From assembly GCA_019244045.1 (NCBI GenBank), contig JAFATF010000431.1:1-64000 (forward strand): DNA of 64,000 nt. The letters are read 5' to 3'. The notes under the pieces were generated by a model, which worked only from the letters and a program-made list of their open reading frames with translations, ran no database searches and was not told the origin of the DNA. Each line of letters opens with the position of its first letter. Within the stretch, counting starts at the first letter, position 1. This DNA is from Acidobacteriota bacterium (GTDB lineage: Bacteria; Acidobacteriota; Terriglobia; Terriglobales; Acidobacteriaceae). The position numbers and the translations under genes are program-made. This document shows positions 7,167 to 17,273 of this stretch, piece after piece.

Positions 7167-10034
7167 ATGACGCTAGCTCACCGTTGGTCGCGGTTCGCGG
7201 CAGTCCTTTGCCTCCTGTTTGCCGTGTTGCTCGGCTTAGGCCATGCCAAAGCTCGAAATTCGCCGCAGGGGCCGACCAATGCGCTGCCCGAGATCAAGTA
7301 CCAGAAGTTCAAGCTGAAGAACGGCCTGGATGTCATTCTCTATGAGGACCACCGCTTGCCCCTGGTGGCGGTAAATATCTGGTACCACGTTGGGCCCGCC
7401 AACGAGCGCATGGGGCGTACCGGCTTCGCCCATCTTTTCGAGCACATGATGTTTGAAGGCTCCAAACACGTGGGCCCGAAGGCGCACTTCCGCTATCTGG
7501 AGGCGGCCGGCGCCAGCGACATCAATGGCACTACTGATTTTGATCGCACCAATTATTTCGAGACCCTGCCCTCAAACCAGCTGGAGCTGGCACTTTGGCT
7601 CGAGAGCGATCGCATGGGGTACTTGCTGGCCACTCTGGACCGGGAGAAACTCGCCAATCAGCGCGATGTGGTGCGCAACGAGCGTCGCCAAAGCGTGGAG
7701 AATGCGCCCTACGGATTGGTTGAGGAAGGCCTTTTTCACGAGCTCTTCCCTCCAACTCATCCCTATTATGCCGACGTGATCGGGTCGCACCGCGACATCG
7801 AAAATGCCCGGCTGAACGACGTGCGCGAATTCTTCCGGCAGTATTACTCACCCAACAACGCCAGCCTCGCGATTACGGGGGACATCGATCCGGAACACGC
7901 TCGGGAGCTGGTGGAAAAATACTTTGCATCGATTCCCGCGGGTCCCTCCGTCCCCAAAATTTCCGTGAAACCGCCGGTAATTGCTTCAGAAAAGCGGGCA
8001 ACCGTAAGCGATACGGTGGAACTTCCCCGCGTCTATATGGGCTGGATCACGCCACCGATTTTTACCCGAGGCGATGCGGAATCGGACCTGCTGGCCCAGT
8101 TGCTGGGCGGCGGAAAATCCAGTCGCCTGTACAAGAGCCTGGTCTACGAGAAGCAGATTGCGCAAGATGTGACGGTCACCAATCAGAGCCTGCTGCTCGG
8201 GTCAGTGTTTGAAATTCAGGCTACCGCGAAACCGGGGGTGAAGCCTGAGGCTCTTGAACGAGCGATTAAGAACGAGATTGCCAAGCTGCGGGACGAGGGG
8301 CCCACGCAATCGGAACTGGAGCGCGCGCGCAATGTGATCGTGACCCGAAAAATAGAGGGATTGGAGCGGCTCGGGGGTTTTGGAGGGGTGGCCGACACGC
8401 TCAACATGTACAACCACTATCTCGGCGATCCCGGTTATCTTGCTCACGACCTCGAACGCTATGATCGCGCCAGCACCACTGGTCTGAAAACCGTGGCCGA
8501 GGAGGAGTTGAAGGACAGCGCCAGCGTCGTTGTCTATGGCCTGCCAGGCCACAAGGTGATCGAGGACACGCCGCGCACGCAGAGCGAGGAAGAGCAAAAA
8601 GGCAAGCAGGCCAGCACGATTCCCGAAACCATGAGCGAGCAATCGTGGCGTGGCCAGCCGCCGCACGCCGGACCGCTCTCCACCAAGACCCTGCCCATAG
8701 CCCAGAGTTTTACCCTGGCAAACGGCTTGACGGTCATCCTGGCGGAGCAGCACAAGCTGCCGGTAGTCTCGGCCAGATTGGTGGTACTAACCGGGAGCGA
8801 TGCCAATCCCGTGAATCGGCCGGGCCTGGCGTCGTTTACAGCCACCATGCTGGGCGAGGGCACGAACCGGCGTTCTGCGCCCCAGGTGGCCGATGACGCA
8901 GCGCAGCTGGGGACCGGGGTGGCCACCAGCTCGCGTCCTGACTACTCGGCGGTTAGCATACGCATCCTCAAACAGAACCTCGATCCCGCACTCGATCTGC
9001 TGTCGGACATCGCGCTCAACCCTAAATTCGATGGTGCCGAGATCGAGCGCATCCGCAAGCAGCGCGAAACCGAAGTGCTGCAACTGCACGATGAGCCGTT
9101 TCAGCTTGCCATCGGGGTCTTGTTGAGAGCGGTTTACGGCGGGGACAGTCCTTACGGTTACCGGGAGCTTGGCACGCAGGAATCGAACAAGCTCATCGGC
9201 CGCGACGAAATGGTCAACTTTTGGCAGACCGGTTATACCCCTGGCAACTCAGCTCTGGTGCTGAGCGGTGATGTAACAGCCGACGAGGCCCGTACGCTAG
9301 CGGAGAAATACTTGGGCAAGTGGCAGGGCTCAGGTGGAAAACATCAGCCTCCAGCGGTTGTCTCGAAAACCAGCCGTGCAATTTACATCGTGGATAAGCC
9401 GGGTTCACCGCAAACTTTCGTGTTGGCGGGCGGCCTGGGTGTAGCCAGGTCGAGTCCCGATTATGTACCCATCGAAGTCATGAATAATGCTCTGGGCGGG
9501 CTTTTTTCCAGCCGCATCAATATGAACTTACGGGAAGAGCACGGCTATACCTATGGTGGGTTTTCCCAGTTCGTCTTCCGGCGCGGCCCAGGGTTCTTTC
9601 TTGCCGGGGGAGGAATTCGCACCGATGTTACTGCCCCTGCGGTCAACGAACTATTCAAAGAGCTCGACCGGATTCGGACCTCGCCGCTTTCGGCCGAGGA
9701 GTTGAAGTTTGCCAAAGATTCATTCGCCCTTTCGCTGGCGGGGCGCTTTGAAACCAGTGAAGATACCGCAGATAGTTTCGGAGAACTTTTTACCTACGAC
9801 TTGCCGCTGACTTACTACGCGAAACTTCCAGCCGAGATCAACCGCACCACTGGCGAAGATGTGCATCGAGTCGCTACCGAATACGTTCATCCTGAAAGCG
9901 CGGTCGTGATTGCCGCTGGAGATAGGCTTAAGATCGAGCCGCAATTGAAGAAGCTGGACCTTGGCCCCGTCGAGGTGCGGGATTTTGAGGGCAATCCCGT
10001 AAAGCAACGGGCAGCCAGCTCCGGCGCAGAGTAG
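7167..10034 (+). CDS. Two-half M16 zinc peptidase (insulinase/PqqL type), exported
   Basis: A 955-residue protein containing two tandem M16 units in one chain. The first half has the inverted zinc motif HLFEH (His89, Glu92, His93) with the downstream Glu expected in RNERRQSVEN, so it is the catalytic half. The second half starts around residue 520 (FTLANGLTVILAEQHKLPVV) and lacks HxxEH, as in the inactive clamp half of M16 enzymes. The N-terminus from the chosen ATG is a signal peptide (SRFAAVLCLLFAVLLGLGHAKA), so it should act in the periplasm or at the surface on peptides. The ATG at 7167 is preferred over GTG 7146 because GGAGA precedes it with good spacing. Length resembles pitrilysin-type M16 enzymes. 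Confidence 0.9.
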   Translation: MTLAHRWSRFAAVLCLLFAVLLGLGHAKARNSPQGPTNALPEIKYQKFKLKNGLDVILYEDHRLPLVAVNIWYHVGPANERMGRTGFAHLFEHMMFEGSKHVGPKAHFRYLEAAGASDINGTTDFDRTNYFETLPSNQLELALWLESDRMGYLLATLDREKLANQRDVVRNERRQSVENAPYGLVEEGLFHELFPPTHPYYADVIGSHRDIENARLNDVREFFRQYYSPNNASLAITGDIDPEHARELVEKYFASIPAGPSVPKISVKPPVIASEKRATVSDTVELPRVYMGWITPPIFTRGDAESDLLAQLLGGGKSSRLYKSLVYEKQIAQDVTVTNQSLLLGSVFEIQATAKPGVKPEALERAIKNEIAKLRDEGPTQSELERARNVIVTRKIEGLERLGGFGGVADTLNMYNHYLGDPGYLAHDLERYDRASTTGLKTVAEEELKDSASVVVYGLPGHKVIEDTPRTQSEEEQKGKQASTIPETMSEQSWRGQPPHAGPLSTKTLPIAQSFTLANGLTVILAEQHKLPVVSARLVVLTGSDANPVNRPGLASFTATMLGEGTNRRSAPQVADDAAQLGTGVATSSRPDYSAVSIRILKQNLDPALDLLSDIALNPKFDGAEIERIRKQRETEVLQLHDEPFQLAIGVLLRAVYGGDSPYGYRELGTQESNKLIGRDEMVNFWQTGYTPGNSALVLSGDVTADEARTLAEKYLGKWQGSGGKHQPPAVVSKTSRAIYIVDKPGSPQTFVLAGGLGVARSSPDYVPIEVMNNALGGLFSSRINMNLREEHGYTYGGFSQFVFRRGPGFFLAGGGIRTDVTAPAVNELFKELDRIRTSPLSAEELKFAKDSFALSLAGRFETSEDTADSFGELFTYDLPLTYYAKLPAEINRTTGEDVHRVATEYVHPESAVVIAAGDRLKIEPQLKKLDLGPVEVRDFEGNPVKQRAASSGAE

Positions 10035-10207
10035 ATGAAGCTCGCCTCCTCGACACGCTTATCTTCGCCGGCAAGCGTGAGCGGCCTCTCCGGACGGTTA
10101 CTTCAATCACTCACCATGGTGACCGTCGTAAATTACCTCCATCACCGGTTAGCGATAACTGCTGTGACCTTGGCCGGCTCCGGCGTGTTGCTTACCATCC
10201 GTTCAGC

Positions 10208-10531
10208 ATGCGCCGCCAAACATCGGTTGCGACAGCGTTCCCTGTTCGGATCTGGGGATTGGACGTGGATGGCCGGCCTTTCGCGCAGATTGCCAGCGTG
10301 ATCACGATCAGCGACGGCGGAGTCCTGCTGAATGGCGTGCGGCACCGGTTGCGGGCGGGGGAAGTGGTGGACGTGCAATATAACAACATCAAGGCCGAGT
10401 TCCTCGTGATCTGGGCGGGCAAACGCGGGACCCCCTCCGAGGGCGAACTCGGCCTTCAGTCTCTTCCTTCCCAGCCTTGTCTCTGGGAGAGCTATCTCGA
10501 CGAGGTATCGGGTCCTATCGCCCAGGGCTAA
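10208..10531 (+). CDS. Small PilZ-like domain protein
   Basis: A 107-residue protein starting MRRQTSVATAFPVRIWGLD, followed by a beta-rich segment with DGRPFAQIASVITISDGGVLL and FLVIWAGKRG. The RxxxR start, the strand pattern and the D/N-x-S-x-x-G-like ITISDGGVLL match PilZ domains, which bind cyclic di-GMP in many bacteria. Whether this copy binds the nucleotide cannot be decided: the canonical RxxxR is only loosely met. Similar short proteins are frequent in Acidobacteriota genomes (from memory). No Shine-Dalgarno is visible before the ATG. It sits between the M16 peptidase and the Ser/Thr kinase. Confidence 0.62.
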   Translation: MRRQTSVATAFPVRIWGLDVDGRPFAQIASVITISDGGVLLNGVRHRLRAGEVVDVQYNNIKAEFLVIWAGKRGTPSEGELGLQSLPSQPCLWESYLDEVSGPIAQG

Positions 10532-10832
10532 AAACTCTCGTTCCGTTAGTTTGTCGTAGTTCGCATTCCGGCCGATTTCCCATCGTCTGTCCATTTGTAA
10601 GTTTCGAGTCTCGTTCGCTCTCGTTTTCTCAATCCCGGTAGATGGGATTCCAGAGGTCAGGGGCTGGAACATTGTTCTTGCTGAACACTTCGATCGACAT
10701 GAATCTGGAGTATACTGAGCATCGTCGGACCCCCTGGGGTGTGATCGCGTTTGTAGCTTGCTAGTGGCCGGAGCTCATAATTCCAGGCTGTCCTCGCCAA
10801 AAGTTGCTTCCCCTCAGAGCTGAAGGTAACCC
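10532..10832. other. Intergenic leader region of the Ser/Thr kinase gene
   Basis: About 300 bases without a credible gene. TATACT at 10711-10716 is a good -10 hexamer on the plus strand, with only a weak -35 candidate (CTTCGA, 10688-10693) at 17 bases. If used, the kinase transcript would have a leader of more than 100 bases, which includes a short ACCCC/GGGGT hairpin near 10728-10740. No known riboswitch was recognised. Confidence 0.35.
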
Positions 10833-13670
10833 ATGGCCGACGATGGCAAACTACCGCCTGAGTCTGACGGCCCGACGCTGCCGGGTCTGAGGCATGCCGG
10901 TGTCGATGCCGGCGCTGGCACCCAAACGCCACCTCCCTCGACAGGTGAGATCACCGTCGGCAGTCTCGCCCTCCTGCGCCCGCCCAGCCCAGTTGCGCTT
11001 CCGATTTCCGACAGCGCGCTTGCCCTGGCCCAATTATTTCCGCCCGGCACCTTGTTGGGCTCCCGTTACCGAATCCTGCGGATTTTGGGTGAGGGCGGGA
11101 TGGGTGCTGTCTACCAGGCGTGCGATCAGGAACTCGATCGCCTCATCGCCTTGAAGGTGATCCGACCGGAGTTGGCGGGGAATCCTTCCATTCTGCAGCG
11201 CTTCAAGCAGGAACTCATCCTTGCGCGTAATGTCACCCATCGCAATGTGGTGCGAATTTTTGACCTGGGTGAGGCCGAAGGCATCAAGTTCATCACCATG
11301 GAGTACGTGGATGGAGAGGACCTGCGCGCGGTTCTCAAACGCGCGGGGAAGTTCCCGCCAAGCGATGCCGTTCACATCATCGAGCAGGTCTGTCGGGCGC
11401 TCGAAACGGCCCATGCCGAGGGCGTCATCCACCGTGATCTCAAGCCGCAAAATATCATGCGCGACACGCAAGGTCGAATCGTGGTCATGGATTTCGGCTT
11501 GGCGCGGTCCCTCGATACCTCGGGCCTCACGCAGACCGGCGCCCTGGTGGGAACGCTCGAATATATGTCACCGGAACAGGCGCTCGGAACCGAACTCGAT
11601 CAGCGTTCGGATCTGTTCAGCCTCGGCCTGATCTTCTTTGAGCTCTTGACCGGTAAGATGCCTTATCAGGCGGACACGGCCCTTGCCAGTTTGATGAAGC
11701 GCACCCAGGAACCTGCGGCCGCTGTATCGAGCGTTGATAGTTCGGTTCCCAAAGCCCTCAGCAATATCGTGAGCCGTTGCCTGGAACGCGACCCCAAGAT
11801 GCGCTACCCCAGCGCGCGTGCCATCGTGCAGCAGCTCGAGGCCTGGCAGGCGAATGCCGCCATTGCTCCGTCCCATGATCTCGCTGGCATGCAGAATCGC
11901 TCCTCGCGTACGGTTCAGATCTCTGTGCCTATGCCTTCGCGCGGCGGCTGGCTCGTGGGGGGTGTGGTCGCTCTCGTCCTGCTCCTCTTTCTTGCCGTGC
12001 CTGCAACGCGCGATTTGATCTTTCCTGGTCAAGCACGCATCGAGAGCACGGGCGGCATCCCCGACCCCAGTAGAGGAAAATATCTTGCCGTCCTGCCATT
12101 TCGCATTTTGGGAGACCAGAAGGCACTCGAATACGTGGCCGAAGGTGTCGCGGAGGCGCTTTCGGCGAAGCTGTTCCAGCTGCGCGAGGTGCACCTTGCA
12201 TCTTCGGCGGCCACGGAAAAATTTGTTAAGCCGGATGAGCCCCTCGAGAAAATAGCGCACACTCTAGGTGTGAACCTTCTGCTGCAGGGAACGGTGCAGG
12301 GTAGCCGCGATAAGCTCCGGATCACGATGGATCTGCAGAATGTGTCCCGCGGGGAAAGGGTGTGGAGCCAGGAGCTTTCTGGGGTCGCCGAGGACCTAAT
12401 CACACTCGAAGACCAAGCTTACAGCTCGCTGGTCAGGGCGCTCGAACTGAAGCCCACCCACGAGGAACAGGCTCGCCTGGCCACCCACCCTACAGAGAAC
12501 GCCACCGCGTATGACCTCTATTTACAAGGGCGCACCCTCCTGCATGAAAAAAATGGCTCTGAAAATGCGCAGAGTGCCATACGCTTTTTCGATTCAGCTC
12601 TGAATCATGATGAGAATTTCCCCTTGGCGTACACCGGCATGGCGGACGCCAGTTTGCGCATGTACAAGGACACCAAAGATGGAATGTGGGCGGAGAAAGC
12701 CCTGCTTGCCGCCCAACAGGCCGAGCGCCTCAATCCCAGCCTTGCCGAGGTCCATCTTTCCTTAGGCAGTGTCTATAGCGTTACCGGCAAGTCCGCGCAA
12801 GCGATTGAGGAGTTAAAACGTGCACTGGTGCTCGCTCCCAATTCCGACGAGGCCTATCGCAGGCTGGGCGATGCTTATAAGGCGAGCGGACGCAAGCCCG
12901 AGGCTTTAGCGGCTTATCAGAGTGCGGTTAGCGCGAATCCTTATTATTGGTATAACCACAACAACCTGGGTAGCGCGTACCTGCATTTTGGCGATGCCGA
13001 CAGAGCGCTTGCCGAATATCGGCGCGTTACCGAGATGTCGCCGGAGAATGCCACGGGGTATGCGAATATCGGCGCGACCTATTTCCGGGAGGGCAAGTGG
13101 GCCCAAGCCATTCCTTTTTTTGAGAAGGCTCTCGCCATTCAGCCGGATGCTGACATTTATTCCAACCTGGGTACCGCCTATTTCTTTCTTGGGCGCAATG
13201 ACCAGGCAGTCAAAATGTTCGAACGGGCCGTGGCCCTCAGCCCCAAGAACGAACAACTCATGGGCAATCTGGGCGATGCTTACCGAGCCGCGGGACGGGG
13301 CTCGCAAGCGGGGGCCAGCTACCAGAAGGCGATCGCGCTCGCCTATGCGCAGTTGCAGGTGAACCCGCGCGACGCGGCGACCATGGGGGACCTGGCCTTG
13401 TACTACGCCAAGAAGGGCGATGCTGAGCAAGCGCAGCAATACATCCGGCAGGCCCGCGCCATTGATGCTTCCGATCTGCAACTGATCTATTGGCAAAGCC
13501 AGATCTATGCCCTGGCGGGTAAACCAGGGGAAGCGCTCAAGGCCTTACGAGAAGCCTTTCAAAGAGGATACCCGCCCGAGGAGGCGCGGAACGATCCTGA
13601 GCTGGCCAGCTTGAGAGACTCAGCCCAGTTCGGGAACTTGCTCGCTGAATATCAGAAAAAATCGAAATGA
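10833..13670 (+). CDS. PknB-type Ser/Thr kinase with TolB-like module and TPR repeats
   Basis: A 945-residue transmembrane kinase. The kinase domain spans about residues 78-340: glycine loop GEGGMGAVY, Lys108 (IALKVI), catalytic HRDLKPQN (Asp202), DFG at 220-222, and the activation-loop end GTLEYMSPEQA, all intact. One membrane helix follows at about 372-394 (GWLVGGVVALVLLLFL). The outer part begins with a TolB/FlgO-like module (YLAVLPFRILGDQ, then GEALS-type pattern, 417-540) and ends with a run of TPRs to about residue 930 (for example AEVHLSLGSVYSVTGKSAQA). It probably phosphorylates cytoplasmic targets in response to a signal or partner bound outside. GAAGG precedes the ATG. This arrangement is common in Acidobacteriota and related soil bacteria. 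Confidence 0.92.
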   Translation: MADDGKLPPESDGPTLPGLRHAGVDAGAGTQTPPPSTGEITVGSLALLRPPSPVALPISDSALALAQLFPPGTLLGSRYRILRILGEGGMGAVYQACDQELDRLIALKVIRPELAGNPSILQRFKQELILARNVTHRNVVRIFDLGEAEGIKFITMEYVDGEDLRAVLKRAGKFPPSDAVHIIEQVCRALETAHAEGVIHRDLKPQNIMRDTQGRIVVMDFGLARSLDTSGLTQTGALVGTLEYMSPEQALGTELDQRSDLFSLGLIFFELLTGKMPYQADTALASLMKRTQEPAAAVSSVDSSVPKALSNIVSRCLERDPKMRYPSARAIVQQLEAWQANAAIAPSHDLAGMQNRSSRTVQISVPMPSRGGWLVGGVVALVLLLFLAVPATRDLIFPGQARIESTGGIPDPSRGKYLAVLPFRILGDQKALEYVAEGVAEALSAKLFQLREVHLASSAATEKFVKPDEPLEKIAHTLGVNLLLQGTVQGSRDKLRITMDLQNVSRGERVWSQELSGVAEDLITLEDQAYSSLVRALELKPTHEEQARLATHPTENATAYDLYLQGRTLLHEKNGSENAQSAIRFFDSALNHDENFPLAYTGMADASLRMYKDTKDGMWAEKALLAAQQAERLNPSLAEVHLSLGSVYSVTGKSAQAIEELKRALVLAPNSDEAYRRLGDAYKASGRKPEALAAYQSAVSANPYYWYNHNNLGSAYLHFGDADRALAEYRRVTEMSPENATGYANIGATYFREGKWAQAIPFFEKALAIQPDADIYSNLGTAYFFLGRNDQAVKMFERAVALSPKNEQLMGNLGDAYRAAGRGSQAGASYQKAIALAYAQLQVNPRDAATMGDLALYYAKKGDAEQAQQYIRQARAIDASDLQLIYWQSQIYALAGKPGEALKALREAFQRGYPPEEARNDPELASLRDSAQFGNLLAEYQKKSK

Positions 13671-13731
13671 ACTTTTCCCGTGTCGTCGGCTGGCAATGAA
13701 GAGCCTTGCTGGTAGAGCGAGCTTACTCTGA

Positions 13732-16700
13732 TCAGGGCTGCAAAGCTTGCCCGGAAACGAGGCCAGGCAATTTTCGCGCGCTCATCGCGCTATTAAATCC
13801 CGCCACATCGGTCGTCAGCAGGTCGTTGAAGGCCTTGAGTGCCTCTTGGTAGGCGCCGCCAACCAGCTCGAGTTCGTCGAGAGCCGCTCGCGTCGGAGCC
13901 TGATCGCTATCCTCAAGCCGGCGCTGCAAGCCGAGAGCATATTCGCGAACCGCCAAGGGCTTGCGCAAGGTTGATTCTTGGGCTTGGGGATTGCTGGTGA
14001 TCATCCCCTCGACACGATCGATCTGCCTGCCGAGTTGATCGGCTGCCGCTTTAACCGGCTGCTCGTCGGCTGTCCCTTTCACGGCTGCCTGCAAGGCGTT
14101 CACCTGAGAGCGCATGGCATCGAGGCGATTCAAAGCAACATCAAGCTGCGAAAGTTCGTGAATCGCGGTTTCCGTGGCTTGGTACTGAGCTTTCAGATCG
14201 GCGGCGCTAACCTGGGAGCGCGGATCGTTCACTACCTGAAATTTTTCCGCCATCCTCTGGCCTCCCGCGTTGATTGTCGCCGTGTATTCACCGGGAGGCA
14301 GCAAGGCACCACTTTTTGGACCTTTGTTAAATTCCTGGGCACGCTCCCAACGCACCGGTCCTTGGGAGCGCAGATCCCAATAGATGCGATGTAAGCCGGG
14401 CTCGATCGGCACCCAGGGCACCTGCTTCGGCTTCTCCGCCATTTCGGATCGTTCGGCGCCAGGTTTGGTTGTAATCTTCTGTTGTTCCTGGCTAGCCTCG
14501 ACGGGCGTCGTGGGGCGGCTTTCCGCAGCTTCCGGCCGCGCTTGCCTGGTTTCCTCTTGCTGCGATGGGGACAGCGGCGGGCGGGGAGCTTCGTCGGGGG
14601 GCTCTTCCCCGGTTTCCAGGTCTCGCATCCCTGCAAGCGTTCTCACCACCTTGCCCTGGGAATCGGTGATGATTAGCTGGGCGGGTTCTTTGATGGCTTC
14701 GCCGAGGTAGTAATTTATGGCCGCGCCAGCGGGAGGATTCTTGCCGTAGAATGCGCCATCTCCCAGCCACTCCACCTGCGACCAGGGCCAGAAACGCAAC
14801 GCCGGGCGAATGGGAAACACATGCAGCCGCTCTCGCCCGATCTCGGGCGTGTACTCGTCGAGCGGCGTCAGATCGTCAAAAATCCAGAGCGATCGACCGT
14901 GTGTCCCGATCACCAGATCGTTTGCCTCGGGTTGCACGTAGAGATCGTACACGGCGGCACTAGGCAGCCCCAGTCCCATGAGGTACCAGTGGGCACCCTG
15001 GTCCCAGGAGACGTACGCTCCGTTCTCCAAGCCCGCGTAGTACATGTGTGGGTTGCGACGGTCCTGGCGGACCACATGGGCATAAACATTCGCGGGCAGG
15101 TTACCAGTGAGCGAAGTCCAGCTGGACCCGTAATCGGAGGTGCGGTAGAGATAAGGTTTAAAGTCGCCGAGGTAGTGGCGATTGACGGCAATCGCCGCCT
15201 CTGCGGGGTCATTTGGCCGAAGGTCTATGCTCTCGATCCGACCCCATTCGGGCAGGCCGGGAATTTTACCCGACACATTCGTCCAATGCGCACCACCGTC
15301 GCGTGTAATCTGCACCTGGCCGTCGTCGGTTCCCACCCAAATGACATTTGGGTCCTTCTCGGCGGGTGCGATGGTCAGAATGGTGTCATAGGCTTCCGCT
15401 CCCGAATTGTCTTCTACGATGGGACCACCCGAGGCCTGCTGCTTGGTCTTGTCGTTACGGGTGAGATCGGGACTGATGGGCTGCCAACTGCGGCCGCGGT
15501 CCTCGCTCCTAAAAAGCACATTGCCGCCCTGATAGAGTACGGCAGGATTGGCGGGAGAAACCGCGAAGCCGGCGTTCCAGTTGAAGCGGTAAGGTAAGTC
15601 AGCGATTCCTCCTCCGGTAAAGGTGCGGGTGAATGGCTGAATGCTATGGGCTTGCTGTGTGGTGCGGTCAAACACCATGAGGTCGCCATTCTGCGTGCTG
15701 TTGTAAATAAGGTTGGGATTGTCACGCGCCGGGACAGCGTGGATTCCGTCCCCGCCGTTCAGGGCAAACCAGTCGCGATCGAGGATGCCCTTTTTGTCCT
15801 GCGTGCTGCCCGGGCCGCACCAGGCGCTATTGTCCTGCAGTCCACCGCAGACCAGGTACGGGCGCTCGCCCGTCGCATACACGTGATAGAACTGGCCGAT
15901 GGCGATGTTGTCGAGGAAAGCCCAGTGCTCGCCGTTATCGTGCGACAAGATTACCCCCCCATCGTTGCCCTCGATAATGCGCCCGCTGCCCGCGGGATCA
16001 ATCCAGATGGCATGAATGTCTACGTGCGTCTGCTTGGCAATCGGCTTCCACGTCTTGCCCCCATCCCGCGATTCCATCAGATCATTGGAAAGCGCGAACA
16101 CGTGCTCGGAAGTCTTCGGATCGACAGCCAAGCGCGAGAAGTAAAACGGTCGCGCGTCTGCCTCCTGATCCTTGCTGACGAGACTCCAGTGATCGCCGGC
16201 ATCATCCGAGCGCCAGACCACGCCTTCCTTCGAGCCAATGACTGCGTACACTACATTGGGTGCACTGGGAGCAATGGCCAGTCCGATGCGGCCTACCGGC
16301 CCCTCGGGCAGCCCATGCCCAGATAGTCGCCTCCAGGACTGGCCTTGGTCGATCGATTTGTAAATGGCGTCTTCCGCGCCGCCATCGGAATAGTTCCACG
16401 GCGTCCGGCGGAAGCGATATGTGGCGGCATAGAGCACCTGAGGATTTTGGGGATCCATGGCGAGGTCCGAGATTCCTACAGTCGCTCCCACATACAACAC
16501 TCTGTGCCAGCTCTTACCGCCGTCCTCGGTGCGATAAACTCCGCGCTCAGGACTGTCGGTCCAGGGATTTCCCATGGCAGCCACGATCGCCCTCTCCGGC
16601 GAATGCGGGTCAAGCACAATCCGCGAGATCTGGTAGCTGGCATCGAGGCCGAGGTGTTTCCAATGGGTGCCGCCGTCGGTCGAGCGATACACGCCATCTC

Positions 16701-17196
16701 CGAAGGAGACGTCATTGCGCACCTTTGATTCTCCCGTGCCAACCCAAATGACATCAGGGTTGACGGGATCTACGGCAATGGCGCCCACCGAGGCGACAGT
16801 TTCGTACTGAAAGAGCGCCTTCCAGGTGATGCCGCTATCGGTGGTGCGGAACAGGCCACCATCGGCGGTACCGACATAGTAGGTGAAAGGTTGCTGCGCG
16901 CAGCCGGCCACTGCGGGTATCCGGCCGCCGGAGATGGCCGGTCCGATTTGCCGGAAGCTGATGCTCCTGGCGATCTTGAGCGGCAACAACGTGCGGCCTT
17001 CTTCATCGGGCGATTGCGGCCCGGCCGCTCTCCTGGCGACGATCTCGGATTCGGGGCCTTCGTGCGGCTGATCTGTCAGCGCGGGCGAAGGTCGGATGCG
17101 CGGCTTGGTTTCGTCGTTGCGCTGTGCGCTTAAAGCAAAGGTCACTAAGACAAACGAGTACAGGACTGCAAGCCAGCGCCTTGGCACTTTCCTCAT
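13732..17196 (-). CDS. Secreted sortilin/BNR-repeat (VPS10-like beta-propeller) protein
   Basis: A 1154-residue exported protein. From the chosen ATG a basic signal peptide follows (RKVPRRWLAVLYSFVLVTFALSAQ). The body carries many BNR/Asp-box-like repeats of the form SxDxGxxW, for example TTDSGITWK, STDGGTHWK, TEDGGKSWH, SIDQGQSWR, SRDGGKTWK and TRDGGAHWT, typical of ten-bladed VPS10/sortilin or exo-alpha-sialidase-like propellers. A Pro/Glu/Ser-rich linker (roughly residues 885-945) leads to a helical C-terminal region. Related proteins are annotated as WD40/YVTN/BNR-like or glycosyl hydrolase, but no catalytic site can be claimed. The frame is open 66 codons further upstream; the later start is preferred because it produces a signal peptide and has GGGG ahead of it. 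Confidence 0.88.
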   Translation of the reverse strand: MRKVPRRWLAVLYSFVLVTFALSAQRNDETKPRIRPSPALTDQPHEGPESEIVARRAAGPQSPDEEGRTLLPLKIARSISFRQIGPAISGGRIPAVAGCAQQPFTYYVGTADGGLFRTTDSGITWKALFQYETVASVGAIAVDPVNPDVIWVGTGESKVRNDVSFGDGVYRSTDGGTHWKHLGLDASYQISRIVLDPHSPERAIVAAMGNPWTDSPERGVYRTEDGGKSWHRVLYVGATVGISDLAMDPQNPQVLYAATYRFRRTPWNYSDGGAEDAIYKSIDQGQSWRRLSGHGLPEGPVGRIGLAIAPSAPNVVYAVIGSKEGVVWRSDDAGDHWSLVSKDQEADARPFYFSRLAVDPKTSEHVFALSNDLMESRDGGKTWKPIAKQTHVDIHAIWIDPAGSGRIIEGNDGGVILSHDNGEHWAFLDNIAIGQFYHVYATGERPYLVCGGLQDNSAWCGPGSTQDKKGILDRDWFALNGGDGIHAVPARDNPNLIYNSTQNGDLMVFDRTTQQAHSIQPFTRTFTGGGIADLPYRFNWNAGFAVSPANPAVLYQGGNVLFRSEDRGRSWQPISPDLTRNDKTKQQASGGPIVEDNSGAEAYDTILTIAPAEKDPNVIWVGTDDGQVQITRDGGAHWTNVSGKIPGLPEWGRIESIDLRPNDPAEAAIAVNRHYLGDFKPYLYRTSDYGSSWTSLTGNLPANVYAHVVRQDRRNPHMYYAGLENGAYVSWDQGAHWYLMGLGLPSAAVYDLYVQPEANDLVIGTHGRSLWIFDDLTPLDEYTPEIGRERLHVFPIRPALRFWPWSQVEWLGDGAFYGKNPPAGAAINYYLGEAIKEPAQLIITDSQGKVVRTLAGMRDLETGEEPPDEAPRPPLSPSQQEETRQARPEAAESRPTTPVEASQEQQKITTKPGAERSEMAEKPKQVPWVPIEPGLHRIYWDLRSQGPVRWERAQEFNKGPKSGALLPPGEYTATINAGGQRMAEKFQVVNDPRSQVSAADLKAQYQATETAIHELSQLDVALNRLDAMRSQVNALQAAVKGTADEQPVKAAADQLGRQIDRVEGMITSNPQAQESTLRKPLAVREYALGLQRRLEDSDQAPTRAALDELELVGGAYQEALKAFNDLLTTDVAGFNSAMSARKLPGLVSGQALQP

Positions 17197-17245
17197 TCGC
17201 TTCAAACCCCGCAGGCAGATGTTGCGGAGGGGAAATGATTTCAGG

Positions 17246-17273
17246 TTTATAGGACAGTGTAAAGAGCTGGTAA
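17246..17273 (-). promoter_or_regulatory. Sigma-70-like promoter for the BNR-repeat gene
   Basis: Reading leftward, TTACCA (17268-17273) and TATAAA (17246-17251) are separated by 16 bases, matching four and five of six consensus bases. Transcription would begin near 17239, about 43 bases before the ATG at 17196. Confidence 0.45.
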
